Source of the DNA: Gemmatimonadota bacterium | Lineage (GTDB): Bacteria > Gemmatimonadota > Gemmatimonadetes > Longimicrobiales > Gaopeijiaceae | Assembly: GCA_003248075.1 (NCBI GenBank) | Contig: QJYK01000336.1 | Location: forward strand, 1-58,161 | DNA: 58,161 nt | Reading direction: 5' to 3' | Part shown: positions 1 to 8,533 of the stretch, in pieces | Numbering within the stretch: the stretch's first letter is position 1 | How the letters are laid out: every line of letters begins with the position of its first letter | The notes under the pieces: model-generated | Database searches by the model: none | Told to the model about the DNA's origin: nothing | Seen by the model: the letters and a program-made list of their open reading frames with translations, nothing else | Made by a program: the position numbers and the translations under genes

Positions 1-972
1 GAACAGGCCCGAGTTCTCCAGGAAGAACTCGCGCTTCTCCGGGAAGAACTGGCTGAACTGGGTCAGATTGACCTGCTGGACGTCGGCCTCCACCTGGGCG
101 AAGTCCGGGTTCACCGTGAGGTCGAGCGTGAAGGCGTCGAGCAGTCCGGCCTTCAGGTCCAGGCCGACGTCCTGGCGCCCCTCGTACCCGGTCGTGCCCG
201 CCTCCCTGACCTCCGCGCCGAGCACGTAGGGCTTCACCCGGAGGTCCCGGCCGCCCGAGGCCGACGGGAGTCCCTGGAGGTCGCCGGCAAGCGAAAGGCG
301 CGTGAGCGTGAAGGACCGCGGCACCGGCGACCAATAGGCGAGCTCGTTCTTCCGACGGATCCGCCGACTGAAGTTGATGCCCCACGAGTCCACGCCCTCG
401 TCGAAGCGGAGCGCCCTGAAGGGGATCGACATCTCGACCGTCCAGCCCTCCGCGTCGCGCCGCGTGCGCACGGTCCACACCGCATCCCAGCTCGTGTTGA
501 TCTCCCTCCCTTCGTTCGCCACCTGCCAGTCCGCCCGGGCACCTTCCGGGTTGGTGAGGAAGACGTACCCGTTCCGCCGGTCCCGGAACGTGTCCAGGAT
601 CACGCCGAAACCGTCTTGTTCTGTCTCCGTGAAGTCCTTCTTGATGTCGGTGACGACCAGCCCGCCCGGGTCCGCGTCCCACAGGCGAGCGCCGATGTAC
701 AGGTTGCGCTCGTCGTAGGCGACGCGGACCTCGGTACGCTCGCTGGCCGCTTCGCCCTCTCGGGGCTCCGCCTGCACGAAACCGGTGGCGGCCGGCCCTG
801 TGCGCCAGACCGGCTCGTCGAGCACACCGTCCACCTCCATCCCCCCCCGTACCGCGACGGCGACGACGCTGAGGCGATCGGCGTTGCCACGGCGGTCCGA
901 GACCTGTGAGGCGGCGGGTGGGACGCGAGCCGCGAGCGCGACAAGCGCGAGAAACGGGGCGAGCGGGCGCAC
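1..972 (-). CDS. DUF5916 outer-membrane protein, N-terminal part (cut by left edge)
   Basis: The 324 visible codons read without a stop from a GTG at 972 to the window edge, so the C-terminus is missing. The start is chosen because AAGGAG lies six bases upstream and the first ~20 residues form a signal peptide (LAPFLALVALAARV). Residues ~45-200 look like a CBM9-type carbohydrate-binding sandwich, with 'DGVLDEPVW' opening it and 'RDRRNGYVFLTNP' and 'IPFRALRF' later. It then enters the DUF5916 part, with 'NPDFAQVEADVQQVNLT' and 'FFPEKREFFLENSGLF', both hallmark segments of that family. In known members the missing part is a large outer-membrane beta-barrel. The substrate is unknown. The family is abundant in Gemmatimonadota and Bacteroidota. 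Confidence 0.9.
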   Translation of the reverse strand, partial: MRPLAPFLALVALAARVPPAASQVSDRRGNADRLSVVAVAVRGGMEVDGVLDEPVWRTGPAATGFVQAEPREGEAASERTEVRVAYDERNLYIGARLWDADPGGLVVTDIKKDFTETEQDGFGVILDTFRDRRNGYVFLTNPEGARADWQVANEGREINTSWDAVWTVRTRRDAEGWTVEMSIPFRALRFDEGVDSWGINFSRRIRRKNELAYWSPVPRSFTLTRLSLAGDLQGLPSASGGRDLRVKPYVLGAEVREAGTTGYEGRQDVGLDLKAGLLDAFTLDLTVNPDFAQVEADVQQVNLTQFSQFFPEKREFFLENSGLF

Positions 973-1066
973 GAGGGGCTCCTTGGTGGCGAACCGGGAG
1001 GGAGCCGGAATGTGCGCGCCGTGCAACGGCCGGTAAAGGCCTCGAGCAGGGGCGGGCTCGACCCTC

Positions 1067-1471
1067 TTAGCTCAGAGACTCGTCCGAGTCGGAGAGACGG
1101 GGACGGCGGCGCGACCCTCTCGGCTCGTCGCCACCGCGCACGAGCTGCTCGATCTTGCCGAGCAGGGTATCCGATCCGGCCTCGCTGGCCCCGAAAAGCC
1201 CGTCCTCGTTGCTCGGGTCGTCGAGGCGCTCGGACACGCCGTGGAGGTTGAGCCAGTGGTCGAAGCGCTCGCTCAGCTTGAGCACCGAGTAGAACAACCG
1301 GGGCCTGCGTCCGCGGCCCGCGAGGATGTCCAGCACGATCGCCGCGATGGAGACCTGGAAGATCGCCAGGTCCTTGAGGCCGTCGATCACCAGCTTGAGC
1401 TGGAATATGAAGAAGTCGCGGACGGTGACACCGCGGGTCGCGACGGTCATGGGCTTCTGCTTCCTCGTCAT
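1067..1471 (-). CDS. Small hypothetical membrane-associated protein
   Basis: 134 residues. The N-terminal half holds two hydrophobic/amphipathic segments ('VRDFFIFQLKLVIDGLKDL' and 'IFQVSIAAIVLDILAG'), followed by 'RPRLFYSVLKLSERFD' and a charged, Arg/Ser-rich tail that is probably cytoplasmic. I do not recognise a named family. An alternative ATG at 1450 has AGGAAG upstream and may be the true start, since no ribosome site is visible for 1471. The gene is transcribed away from the plus-strand operon that begins at 1704. The 232-base gap between them must carry both promoters and contains a small perfect hairpin (GCACT-CGG-AGTGC, 1485-1497); I see no clear promoter. Confidence 0.7.
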   Translation of the reverse strand: MTRKQKPMTVATRGVTVRDFFIFQLKLVIDGLKDLAIFQVSIAAIVLDILAGRGRRPRLFYSVLKLSERFDHWLNLHGVSERLDDPSNEDGLFGASEAGSDTLLGKIEQLVRGGDEPRGSRRRPRLSDSDESLS

Positions 1472-1703
1472 CTAAGCAATCAAAGCACTCGGAGTGCCCT
1501 TGTCACGAACCCCTACGGATCGCAGGAGGTCGAGATTCAGGAAGGCGCCGAGCCGGCCGTAGCCTGGGCGCTGCCGCCCGCTCAACGCGAACCCGTCTCC
1601 GGGAGTCCTCGTGTACGTTGGGGCCCCGCTCACAGGAACCTTCCCCTTGGGTCGACGTACGAGAACGACCCGCCGTCTTCGCGACTCCAGACCTCCCGGC
1701 GCC

Positions 1704-2585
1704 ATGCGGCTTTCCCCCCGAGCCAGACCCACTCTGGCGGCCCTCGTGGCCAGCGCCCTCGTCGCCGCGTGTGACGCGGGGACCGCGGTTCGGGAAGCGG
1801 GGTCGACCGGACGCCGGGACCACGGCACCGGACCGATGGCTCAGGAGGCGCCGCGCGTCAGGCGTCCGACCCCCGAGGAGTCGGAGGACGTGCTACGACT
1901 CCCACCCACCGACGAGCCGCCGGGACGCCACGCGTTCTATTGGACGCGCGCGATCTACAGCGGCTACGGCCGTCGGTGGTTCGGTAATCCCTGGGCGACC
2001 GACTTTCCGAAAGGCGACCGGCAGTTCCTGCTCGTGCTCAAGCGACTGGTCCGCCTGGACGCCTACGATTGGGAGAACGCCGTCAGCCTGGCGGACCCGC
2101 GGCTCCGCAGCTTTCCCATGATCTACGCGGTCGAGGTCGGCCACATGGACCTGACCGAGGAGGAGGTCCACGGGCTGCGCGACTATCTCGATGCCGGCGG
2201 CCTCCTGGTCGTGGACGACTTCTGGGGGTCGCAGGAGTGGGCCCAGTTCGAGTACAACATCACCCGCGTGCTCCCGGGTCGCCCGATCGTCGAGCTCCCG
2301 ATGGACCATCCGGTCTTCTCGACGTATTACCAGATCGACGAGGTCAAGCAGGTGCCCGCGCGGGGCCGCGGGATCTTCGGGCGCCCGACATGGGAGCGGG
2401 ACGGCTACGTACCGCACGTGCGGGGGATCTTCGACGACAAGGGCCACCTGATGGTGATCATCAACTGGAACACCGACCTGGGAGACGCCTGGGAGTGGGC
2501 CGAGGATCCACTCTATCCGCTGGAGTATTCGACGTACGCGTACGAGATGGGCTCCAACATGATCGTCTACGGCATGAGCCGGTGA
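1704..2585 (+). CDS. DUF4159 lipoprotein, first gene of MoxR-VWA operon
   Basis: 293 residues from the ATG at 1704. This start gives a short signal peptide ending in a lipobox (LVAAC, Cys23), whereas the longer open frame adds an implausible Arg-rich leader. From residue ~70 the protein matches DUF4159: 'FYWTRAIYSGYGRRW', 'FPMIYAVEVGHMDLTEEE', 'YLDAGGLLVVDDFWG' and 'VIINWNTDLGDAWEWA'. The fold is related to class-I glutamine amidotransferases but lacks an evident catalytic triad. Family members sit in gene clusters with MoxR ATPases and VWA proteins, as here. It probably sits on the membrane's outer face. The next gene starts 10 bases downstream. It is a paralog of 8530-9351. Confidence 0.85.
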   Translation: MRLSPRARPTLAALVASALVAACDAGTAVREAGSTGRRDHGTGPMAQEAPRVRRPTPEESEDVLRLPPTDEPPGRHAFYWTRAIYSGYGRRWFGNPWATDFPKGDRQFLLVLKRLVRLDAYDWENAVSLADPRLRSFPMIYAVEVGHMDLTEEEVHGLRDYLDAGGLLVVDDFWGSQEWAQFEYNITRVLPGRPIVELPMDHPVFSTYYQIDEVKQVPARGRGIFGRPTWERDGYVPHVRGIFDDKGHLMVIINWNTDLGDAWEWAEDPLYPLEYSTYAYEMGSNMIVYGMSR

Positions 2586-2595
2586 CCTGATCCGC

Positions 2596-4893
2596 ATGGA
2601 CCGCCTGTTCGAGCTCCTGTTCAAGTATCGCCCGATCGTGTTCGAGCAGGGGGACCTCGCCTTCCTGGCCTCCGGTCGGACGAGGCTGTGGGTCCTCGGC
2701 GCCGGGCTCCTCGGGGCGGCGGCGGTCGCCACGTACACCGCGGCACGCGGCCGCGCGTCGATCACGGAACGGGGCGTCATGGCGGCCCTGCGTCTCTTGC
2801 TCCTGGGTGTGCTGGTGCTCTGTCTGCTGCAGCCGTCGCTGGTGATCTCCACGGTGGTCCCCCAGCAGAATTTCGTCGGTGTCCTGATCGACGATTCCCG
2901 CAGCATGGGGATCCCGGCGGCCGACGGCCGGCCCCGGAGCGCCTTCGTGGCCGAGCAGCTGACGCCGGACCAGGGCGCACTCGTCCAGGCCCTGGCGGAG
3001 CGCTTCACCCTCCGCTTCTTCCGGTTCTCCTCGAACGCGGGGCGCATCGACGGTCCGGGCGAGCTCACCTGGGACGGAACGCACACCGACCTGGCGGGCG
3101 CTCTCGACGTGGCCCGGGAGGAGCTGGCCGGTGTCCCGCTCTCGGGGTTGGTGATGCTGACGGACGGCGCGGACAACGGGTCGCGCCCGCTGACCGAGGC
3201 CCTGGTGCCCCTCCAGGCCGCGGGCGTCCCGGTCTTCACGGTCGGGCTCGGCGAGGAAACGCTCCGACCGGACATCGAGCTGGGGCGGGTTGAGCTGCCC
3301 AGAGCGGTTCTGGAGGGAAGCACGCTACTCGTCGACGTCGTCGTCACGCAGCAGGGCTTCGGGCGCCGTACCGTCCCCCTCGTCGTCGAGGATGCCGAGC
3401 GCATCCTGGCCGAAGACGAGGTCACGCTGGGACCGGACGGAGAGCCGGTGGTGGCGCGCGTACGCTTCGAGCTCCAGCGCACGGGCCCGCACTCGGTACG
3501 ATTCACCATTCCGGTTCAGGAGGGCGAGCGCGTCGATCGGAACAACGCGCGCGAGGTGCACATCGAGGTGCTGGGCGAGCGACAGAAGGTCCTCTACTTC
3601 GAGGGTGAGCCACGCTTCGAAGTGAAGTTCATGCGACGGGCCGTCGAGGAGGACGAGAACGTCCAGCTCGTGGTTCTCCAGCGCACAGCCGAAAGCAAGT
3701 TCCTCCGTCTCGACGTGGACGACGCCGACGAGCTGGCCGCCGGATTCCCCCGTTCGCGCGAGGAGCTCTACCGATACCGAGGCCTGATCCTCGGGAGCGT
3801 CGAGGCCTCGTTCTTCTCCCACGACCAGCTCCAGATGGTCGCGGACTTCGTTTCGGAGCGCGGAGGCGGGCTCTTGATGCTGGGTGGCCGCAGCTCCTTC
3901 GCCGAAGGAGGATGGTCGGGTACCCCCGTCGAGCAGGTCCTTCCGGTGGTGCTGCCGGACTCCCCGGCGGGTGGCGGGGACTTCCTCGCGGAGGTGAAGG
4001 TGTCGCCGACACCGGCCGGATTGGCGCACCCGGCGCTCCAGCTCGTGGACGACCAGCAGGAGGGCGTGGCGGCGCGTTGGGACGCGCTTCCTGCCGTGAC
4101 CGTGGTGAACCCGTTGGCCCGGGTCCGTCCAGGCGCGACTTCGCTGCTGACCGCCAGGGGCACCCAGGCCGAACTGCCAGACGGTCCGCAGATCGTGCTG
4201 GCCCATCAGCGCTACGGTCGGGGCAAGGCCCTCGCGTTGACGATCCAGGACTCTTGGCTCTGGCAGATGCACGCCGACGTCCCGCTGGAGGACCAGAGCC
4301 ACGAGACGCTCTGGCAACAGCTCCTGCGCTGGCTCGTGGATGGAGTGCCCCAGGCCGTGTCCGCGACCCTGGAGCAAGAGCAGGTCGAGCCCGGTGAGTC
4401 GGTACGACTCGTCGCCACCGTGGGCGACTCCTCCTACATCGATGTCAACGATGCGGAGGTGGTCGCCCGCATCACCAGTCCCAGCGGGATGGTCACGGAG
4501 CAGCCCGCCGAGTGGAGCGTCGAGCGCGACGGCCAGTACGTCGCCAGCCTGTCGCCCTCCGAAGAGGGTGAGTACGAGATCGAGATCTCGGCCTCCCGCG
4601 AGGGTCACGTCCTGGGCACGCACGTCAGCCACCTCGCGGTGGGTCCCAGCGACGACGAGTACTTCGGCGCGGGCCGGCGCACGCGCACGCTCGAGCGGAT
4701 CGCCGACGAGACCGGGGGTCGCTTCTACACACCCGAGACGGTCTCCTCGCTCCCGGAGGACATCAGCGTCACGGGGGCCGGGGTGACGCTTCAACAGGAG
4801 CTGGACCTCTGGGACATGCCGGCGCTCTTCCTCGCGATGCTCCTGTTCATGGGCCTCGAGTGGGGATACCGGCGGATGCGGGGCCTCGTATGA
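2596..4893 (+). CDS. VWA / glutamine-amidotransferase-like membrane protein
   Basis: 765 residues. Two transmembrane helices come near the N-terminus ('LWVLGAGLLGAAAVATY' and 'LRLLLLGVLVLCLLQP') and one at the C-terminus ('MPALFLAMLLFMGLEWGY'), so the bulk is periplasmic. Residues ~95-220 form a von Willebrand A domain with a MIDAS start 'IDDSRSM' and 'MLTDGADNG'. Residues ~390-560 resemble the amidotransferase-like fold seen in this family ('GGGLLMLGGRSSFAEGGW', 'RYGRGKALALTIQDSW'). A beta-sandwich with 'PGESVRLVATVGD' follows. Such proteins are thought to be VWA clients or partners of MoxR ATPases. The stop overlaps the next start (ATGA). No catalytic Cys is evident in the amidotransferase-like region. 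Confidence 0.85.
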   Translation: MDRLFELLFKYRPIVFEQGDLAFLASGRTRLWVLGAGLLGAAAVATYTAARGRASITERGVMAALRLLLLGVLVLCLLQPSLVISTVVPQQNFVGVLIDDSRSMGIPAADGRPRSAFVAEQLTPDQGALVQALAERFTLRFFRFSSNAGRIDGPGELTWDGTHTDLAGALDVAREELAGVPLSGLVMLTDGADNGSRPLTEALVPLQAAGVPVFTVGLGEETLRPDIELGRVELPRAVLEGSTLLVDVVVTQQGFGRRTVPLVVEDAERILAEDEVTLGPDGEPVVARVRFELQRTGPHSVRFTIPVQEGERVDRNNAREVHIEVLGERQKVLYFEGEPRFEVKFMRRAVEEDENVQLVVLQRTAESKFLRLDVDDADELAAGFPRSREELYRYRGLILGSVEASFFSHDQLQMVADFVSERGGGLLMLGGRSSFAEGGWSGTPVEQVLPVVLPDSPAGGGDFLAEVKVSPTPAGLAHPALQLVDDQQEGVAARWDALPAVTVVNPLARVRPGATSLLTARGTQAELPDGPQIVLAHQRYGRGKALALTIQDSWLWQMHADVPLEDQSHETLWQQLLRWLVDGVPQAVSATLEQEQVEPGESVRLVATVGDSSYIDVNDAEVVARITSPSGMVTEQPAEWSVERDGQYVASLSPSEEGEYEIEISASREGHVLGTHVSHLAVGPSDDEYFGAGRRTRTLERIADETGGRFYTPETVSSLPEDISVTGAGVTLQQELDLWDMPALFLAMLLFMGLEWGYRRMRGLV

Positions 4894-5897
4894 CGGCCCG
4901 GGGCCTGCCTTGCCTCCTCGCCCTCCTCGGGGCGGTCGGGTCCTCACCCACCCGGGTCGACGCGCAGGAAACCCACGTGCTCGTGGTGGTCGGACTCGGC
5001 GGGGCGGCCGAATATCGCGACCGCTTCGCCGCATGGGCTGCGGAGCTGCACGAGACGCTGACGGGTCGATTCGGTATTCCTGCGGCGAACGTGGTGGTGC
5101 TGACGGAGCGGCCCGAGGGGCTCCCGGGCATCGCACGGGACCGTTCCAACAAGGAGAGCGTCCAGAAGGCGCTTACCGACATCGCCGGGCGTGCGGCCCC
5201 CGATGACCGTGTGCTCATCGTGCTGGTGGGGCACGGCACCGCCCAGGGTGACGATGCGAGTTTCAACCTGCCCGGACCGGACCTGTCCGCCGGTGACCTG
5301 GCGGCGGCGCTGGCCGGCTTCCCGACCCAGACCGTGGCCGTCGTCCATACGGGCAGCGCGAGCGGCGGGTTCGTCGCCCCCCTGTCCGGTCCCAACCGCG
5401 TGATCGTGGCCGCGACCCGAACGGCGCGGGAGCGCGACGCTCCGACGTTCCCAGGCTACTTCGTCGAGGCGTTGGGAACGGACGGCGCGGACCTGGACAA
5501 GGACGGACAGATCTCGCTTCTCGAGGCCTTCCAGTACGCGCGTCGCGAGGTGGCCCGGCACTATGAGGAGGCCAACGAGCTCCTGACGGAGCACGCCGTG
5601 CTCGACGACAACGGCGACGGTGAGGGAACCGCCGAGGCTTCCGCCGAGGCGGCGGACGGAAGGCTGGCCGGCGCGTTCCGGCTCGGGGCGGCGGCCGTCG
5701 CTGCCGCACCCCAGACGGACGATCCGGTGCTCGCACGACTCTACGAGGAGCGACGCGGCATCCAGGAGCGCATCGATCGGCTGCGGGCGTCTCGCGACGC
5801 CCTGCCGCCAGAGCAGTACGAGCGGGACCTGGAGGCCCTCCTGGTGGAGCTCGCCCTCAAGAACCGTGAGATCCGCGAGCGGGAGAGTGGCCGATGA
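4890..5897 (+). CDS. Secreted caspase/C13-like protein, probably catalytically dead
   Basis: 335 residues from the ATG at 4890, which overlaps the previous stop. A signal peptide ends near 'SSPTRVDAQE'. Residues ~27-160 have the caspase-hemoglobinase arrangement: 'THVLVVVGLGG', a long helix, 'DRVLIVLVGHG' with the catalytic-type His115, and a following strand 'TVAVVHTGSASGGF' where the nucleophile Cys is expected. No Cys is present there (Thr154/Gly155/Ser156). An EF-hand-like loop 'DLDKDGQISLLEAF' (about residues 200-213) follows, then a C-terminal coiled coil ('EERRGIQERIDRLRAS'). It may be a calcium-responsive scaffold or pseudoprotease; that is inference. The next gene overlaps by ATGA. 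Confidence 0.8.
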   Translation: MTARGLPCLLALLGAVGSSPTRVDAQETHVLVVVGLGGAAEYRDRFAAWAAELHETLTGRFGIPAANVVVLTERPEGLPGIARDRSNKESVQKALTDIAGRAAPDDRVLIVLVGHGTAQGDDASFNLPGPDLSAGDLAAALAGFPTQTVAVVHTGSASGGFVAPLSGPNRVIVAATRTARERDAPTFPGYFVEALGTDGADLDKDGQISLLEAFQYARREVARHYEEANELLTEHAVLDDNGDGEGTAEASAEAADGRLAGAFRLGAAAVAAAPQTDDPVLARLYEERRGIQERIDRLRASRDALPPEQYERDLEALLVELALKNREIRERESGR

Positions 5898-8533
5898 CCG
5901 TGCGGATGCTTCCGGTCGCCATGGTCCTGGCCGCCGTCGCGTGCTCCCCTCCGGGTGGCGATGCCCAAGAGCCCGTCGTCGGCGCCGTGGTGGCGCTCCG
6001 CACCGGTCGGTACGAGGAGGCGGAGAGCGCCTTCCGCCGGCTGCTGCGCGAGGACGCGTCGTCGGTCGCCGCGCGCCGCGGTCTGGTGGAGGCCCTCGCC
6101 ACGCTCGGCCGCTACGACGAGGCCGCCAGGGTCGCGCGCGAGGCGCCGCGCCCGGAGCTGGCCGCCAACGCGCTGGGCGAGGTGCTGGTCCTGACCGGGG
6201 ACCTCGAGGGCGCGGAGGCCGCTTTCCGATCCGCGATCGACGGGCGCTCCGACGACGAGCTCACCGCGCGCGTGAACCTGGCGGACGTCCTCTTCGATCG
6301 GGGGCAGATCGACGATGCGATGGAGCGCTACGACGCCTTCATCGACGTCTACAACGACGATTCCGAGCGTCTCGGCTCGGGCGACCTCGTGGCGGTCGGC
6401 CGAGCCGTCCAGCGGTTGGGCCGGACGAACCCCGATCTCTTCCAGGACGCCCTGCGCGCGTACGACGAGGCAGCCGCCGCGGATCCGGGGTGGGCGGAGC
6501 CCGCGGTACGCGCCGGCACGCTCCTCCTCGACAAGTACCAGAGCCCGGAGGCGCAGGCGGAGTTCGAGAAGGTGCTCGCCTCGAACCCGCACCACCCCGA
6601 CGCGCTTCTGGGGATGGCGCGCGCCCTCGACTTCGACGGGCGGGGCGGCGCGCACGAGCGTGTCGATGCCGTCCTCGAGGTCAATCCCGACCACGTGGGT
6701 GCGCTGGCCTTCTCCGCGCGGCTCCACCTCTCGGCCGAGCGCTACGACGAGGCCCGAGCCGCGGCGGAGAAGGCCCTGGGCATCAACGCGCGCTCCCTGG
6801 AGGCCCTTTCCACGCTCGCCGCGGCCTACTACCTGGCGGAGGACACGGCCTCGTTCGTCAGCACGCGCGCTCGGGCGCTCGCCGTGAACCCGAGGTTCGC
6901 GGAGTTGGACGCCACCGTCGCGGATCTCTGCGTCCAGGTCCGCCGCTATGCCGACGCTGCCGAGCGCGCGGATGCGGCGACCCGCCTCGACCCCGGGTCC
7001 TGGCGGGCCTGGGGTATCCTCGGGATGAACCAGCTCCGCACCGGCCGCATCGCCGAAGGCACGGACAATCTGGAGAAGGCCTTCACGGGGGATCCCTACA
7101 ACCCGTGGTTCAAGAACAACCTGGACCTGCTGGACACCTTCGACCGCTACGAGAGCGTACGCTCGGATCACTTCGAGCTCTTCCTGTTCCGAGACGAGGC
7201 GGAGCTGCTGGCCCCGTACGTCTCCGCTGTGGCGGAGGAGGCGTTCGACAGCCTGAGCGCCCGCTACGGGATCGAGCCTCCGCTGCCGGTACGCGTCGAG
7301 CTCTTCCCGAGCCACGCCGACTTCTCGGTGCGCACCCTCGGCGAGGTCGGGCTGGGAGCGCTGGGCGTCAGCTTCGGCTCGCTGCTGGTCATGGACTCCC
7401 CCGCCGCCCGGGAGCGGGGTCAGTACAACTGGGCCTCCACGCTCTGGCACGAGCTGGCCCACGCATTCCACCTGGCCCTGACCGATCACCGTGTACCGAG
7501 ATGGTTCAGCGAAGGCCTCGCGGTCCATGAGCAGCGTCGGGGACGCCCCTGGTGGGGGCATCAGCCCTCGATTCCGTTCCTCCAGGCGCTCCGGGACGGA
7601 CACCTCAAGAAGGTGAGCGAGCTCAACGACGGGTTCATGCGCCCCGAGTTCCCGGAGCAGGTGATCTTCTCGTACTACGAGGCTTCGCTCGTCTTCCAGG
7701 TCATCGAGGAGCGGCACGGATTCGGAGCGATTCGCTCCATGCTCGACGGCTACCGGGAGGGCCGCAGCACCGAGCAGCTCTTCGAGTCCGTGCTGGGAAC
7801 CTCGCTGGAAGACTTCGACGACGACTTCGAGGGTTGGCTCCGCGAGCGCTTCGAATCGCCGCTGCGGGGCATCGCGCGGATCGCCGAGGCGCCCCCGCCG
7901 CAGGCGGGGCTCGAGGCGCTGACCGAGCACGTTCGCGCCCACCCAGGGGACCTGGTGGGCCAGATCCGCCTGGGCGCCGCGCTGGCGCGCGCCGAGCGCT
8001 TCGACGAGGCGGAGGAACACCTGACCCGGGCGCTGCGCATCTTCCCGGAGTATTCGGGTCCCGATAGCCCCCACGCGTGGATGTCACGGATCCGCCTGAC
8101 CCAGGGAGACACGCTCGGCGCCGCGGCGGCTCTGGAGCGCCTGAACGCGCTCTCGGAGAGCAACTACGATGCCCTCCTCGAGGAGGCGGCGCTCGATGAG
8201 GCCCTCGGACACCTCGCGGATGCGGCGAACGCCCTGGAGAAGGCCAACCAAGTCTTCCCCTACGAGATCGACGTGCACCAGCGCCTTGCCCGGATCGCCG
8301 AGCGCGCCGGCGAGCGCGAGCTCGCCGTCCTCGAGAGAAAGGCGGTCGTGGCGCTCGACCCCATCGACCGGGCCGACGCCCTCTACCGCCTGGCCCTCGC
8401 GCAGCGCGACGCCGGGGATCCGGCCGGGGCGCGGGGATCGGTGCTGGCCGCCCTGGAGGTCGCACCCAACTTCGAAGCCGCGCTGGAGCTGCTCCTGGAG
8501 CTGCGCTCCGGCAGGGAGGGCACCGAGCCATGA
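5894..8533 (+). CDS. TPR lipoprotein with gluzincin-type (peptidase MA-like) metalloprotease domain
   Basis: 879 residues. A signal peptide with a lipobox-like VAC (Cys17) suggests an outer-membrane or periplasmic lipoprotein. Residues ~30-400 and ~670-860 are tetratricopeptide repeats ('GRYEEAESAFRRLLRED', 'ERFDEAEEHLTRALRI'). Between them lies a metalloprotease core with His519-Glu-Leu-Ala-His523 in 'TLWHELAHAFHLAL', followed by 'VPRWFSEGLAVHEQ' with Glu540 as the likely third zinc ligand. The active-site residues are intact, so proteolysis is plausible, in contrast to the caspase-like neighbour. It is translationally coupled on both sides (ATGA). Its substrate is unknown; the neighbours suggest envelope protein quality control or processing. 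Confidence 0.87.
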   Translation: MTVRMLPVAMVLAAVACSPPGGDAQEPVVGAVVALRTGRYEEAESAFRRLLREDASSVAARRGLVEALATLGRYDEAARVAREAPRPELAANALGEVLVLTGDLEGAEAAFRSAIDGRSDDELTARVNLADVLFDRGQIDDAMERYDAFIDVYNDDSERLGSGDLVAVGRAVQRLGRTNPDLFQDALRAYDEAAAADPGWAEPAVRAGTLLLDKYQSPEAQAEFEKVLASNPHHPDALLGMARALDFDGRGGAHERVDAVLEVNPDHVGALAFSARLHLSAERYDEARAAAEKALGINARSLEALSTLAAAYYLAEDTASFVSTRARALAVNPRFAELDATVADLCVQVRRYADAAERADAATRLDPGSWRAWGILGMNQLRTGRIAEGTDNLEKAFTGDPYNPWFKNNLDLLDTFDRYESVRSDHFELFLFRDEAELLAPYVSAVAEEAFDSLSARYGIEPPLPVRVELFPSHADFSVRTLGEVGLGALGVSFGSLLVMDSPAARERGQYNWASTLWHELAHAFHLALTDHRVPRWFSEGLAVHEQRRGRPWWGHQPSIPFLQALRDGHLKKVSELNDGFMRPEFPEQVIFSYYEASLVFQVIEERHGFGAIRSMLDGYREGRSTEQLFESVLGTSLEDFDDDFEGWLRERFESPLRGIARIAEAPPPQAGLEALTEHVRAHPGDLVGQIRLGAALARAERFDEAEEHLTRALRIFPEYSGPDSPHAWMSRIRLTQGDTLGAAAALERLNALSESNYDALLEEAALDEALGHLADAANALEKANQVFPYEIDVHQRLARIAERAGERELAVLERKAVVALDPIDRADALYRLALAQRDAGDPAGARGSVLAALEVAPNFEAALELLLELRSGREGTEP

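Noticed and set aside
3325-5136. 603-codon open frame on the minus strand
   Set aside because: It lies wholly across the plus-strand VWA and caspase-like genes, which have clear domains; the minus frame is Arg/Pro/His-rich and without motifs, as expected for a high-GC shadow.
4890-5897. Active caspase or legumain-type protease
   Set aside because: No Cys is present where the nucleophile should be.
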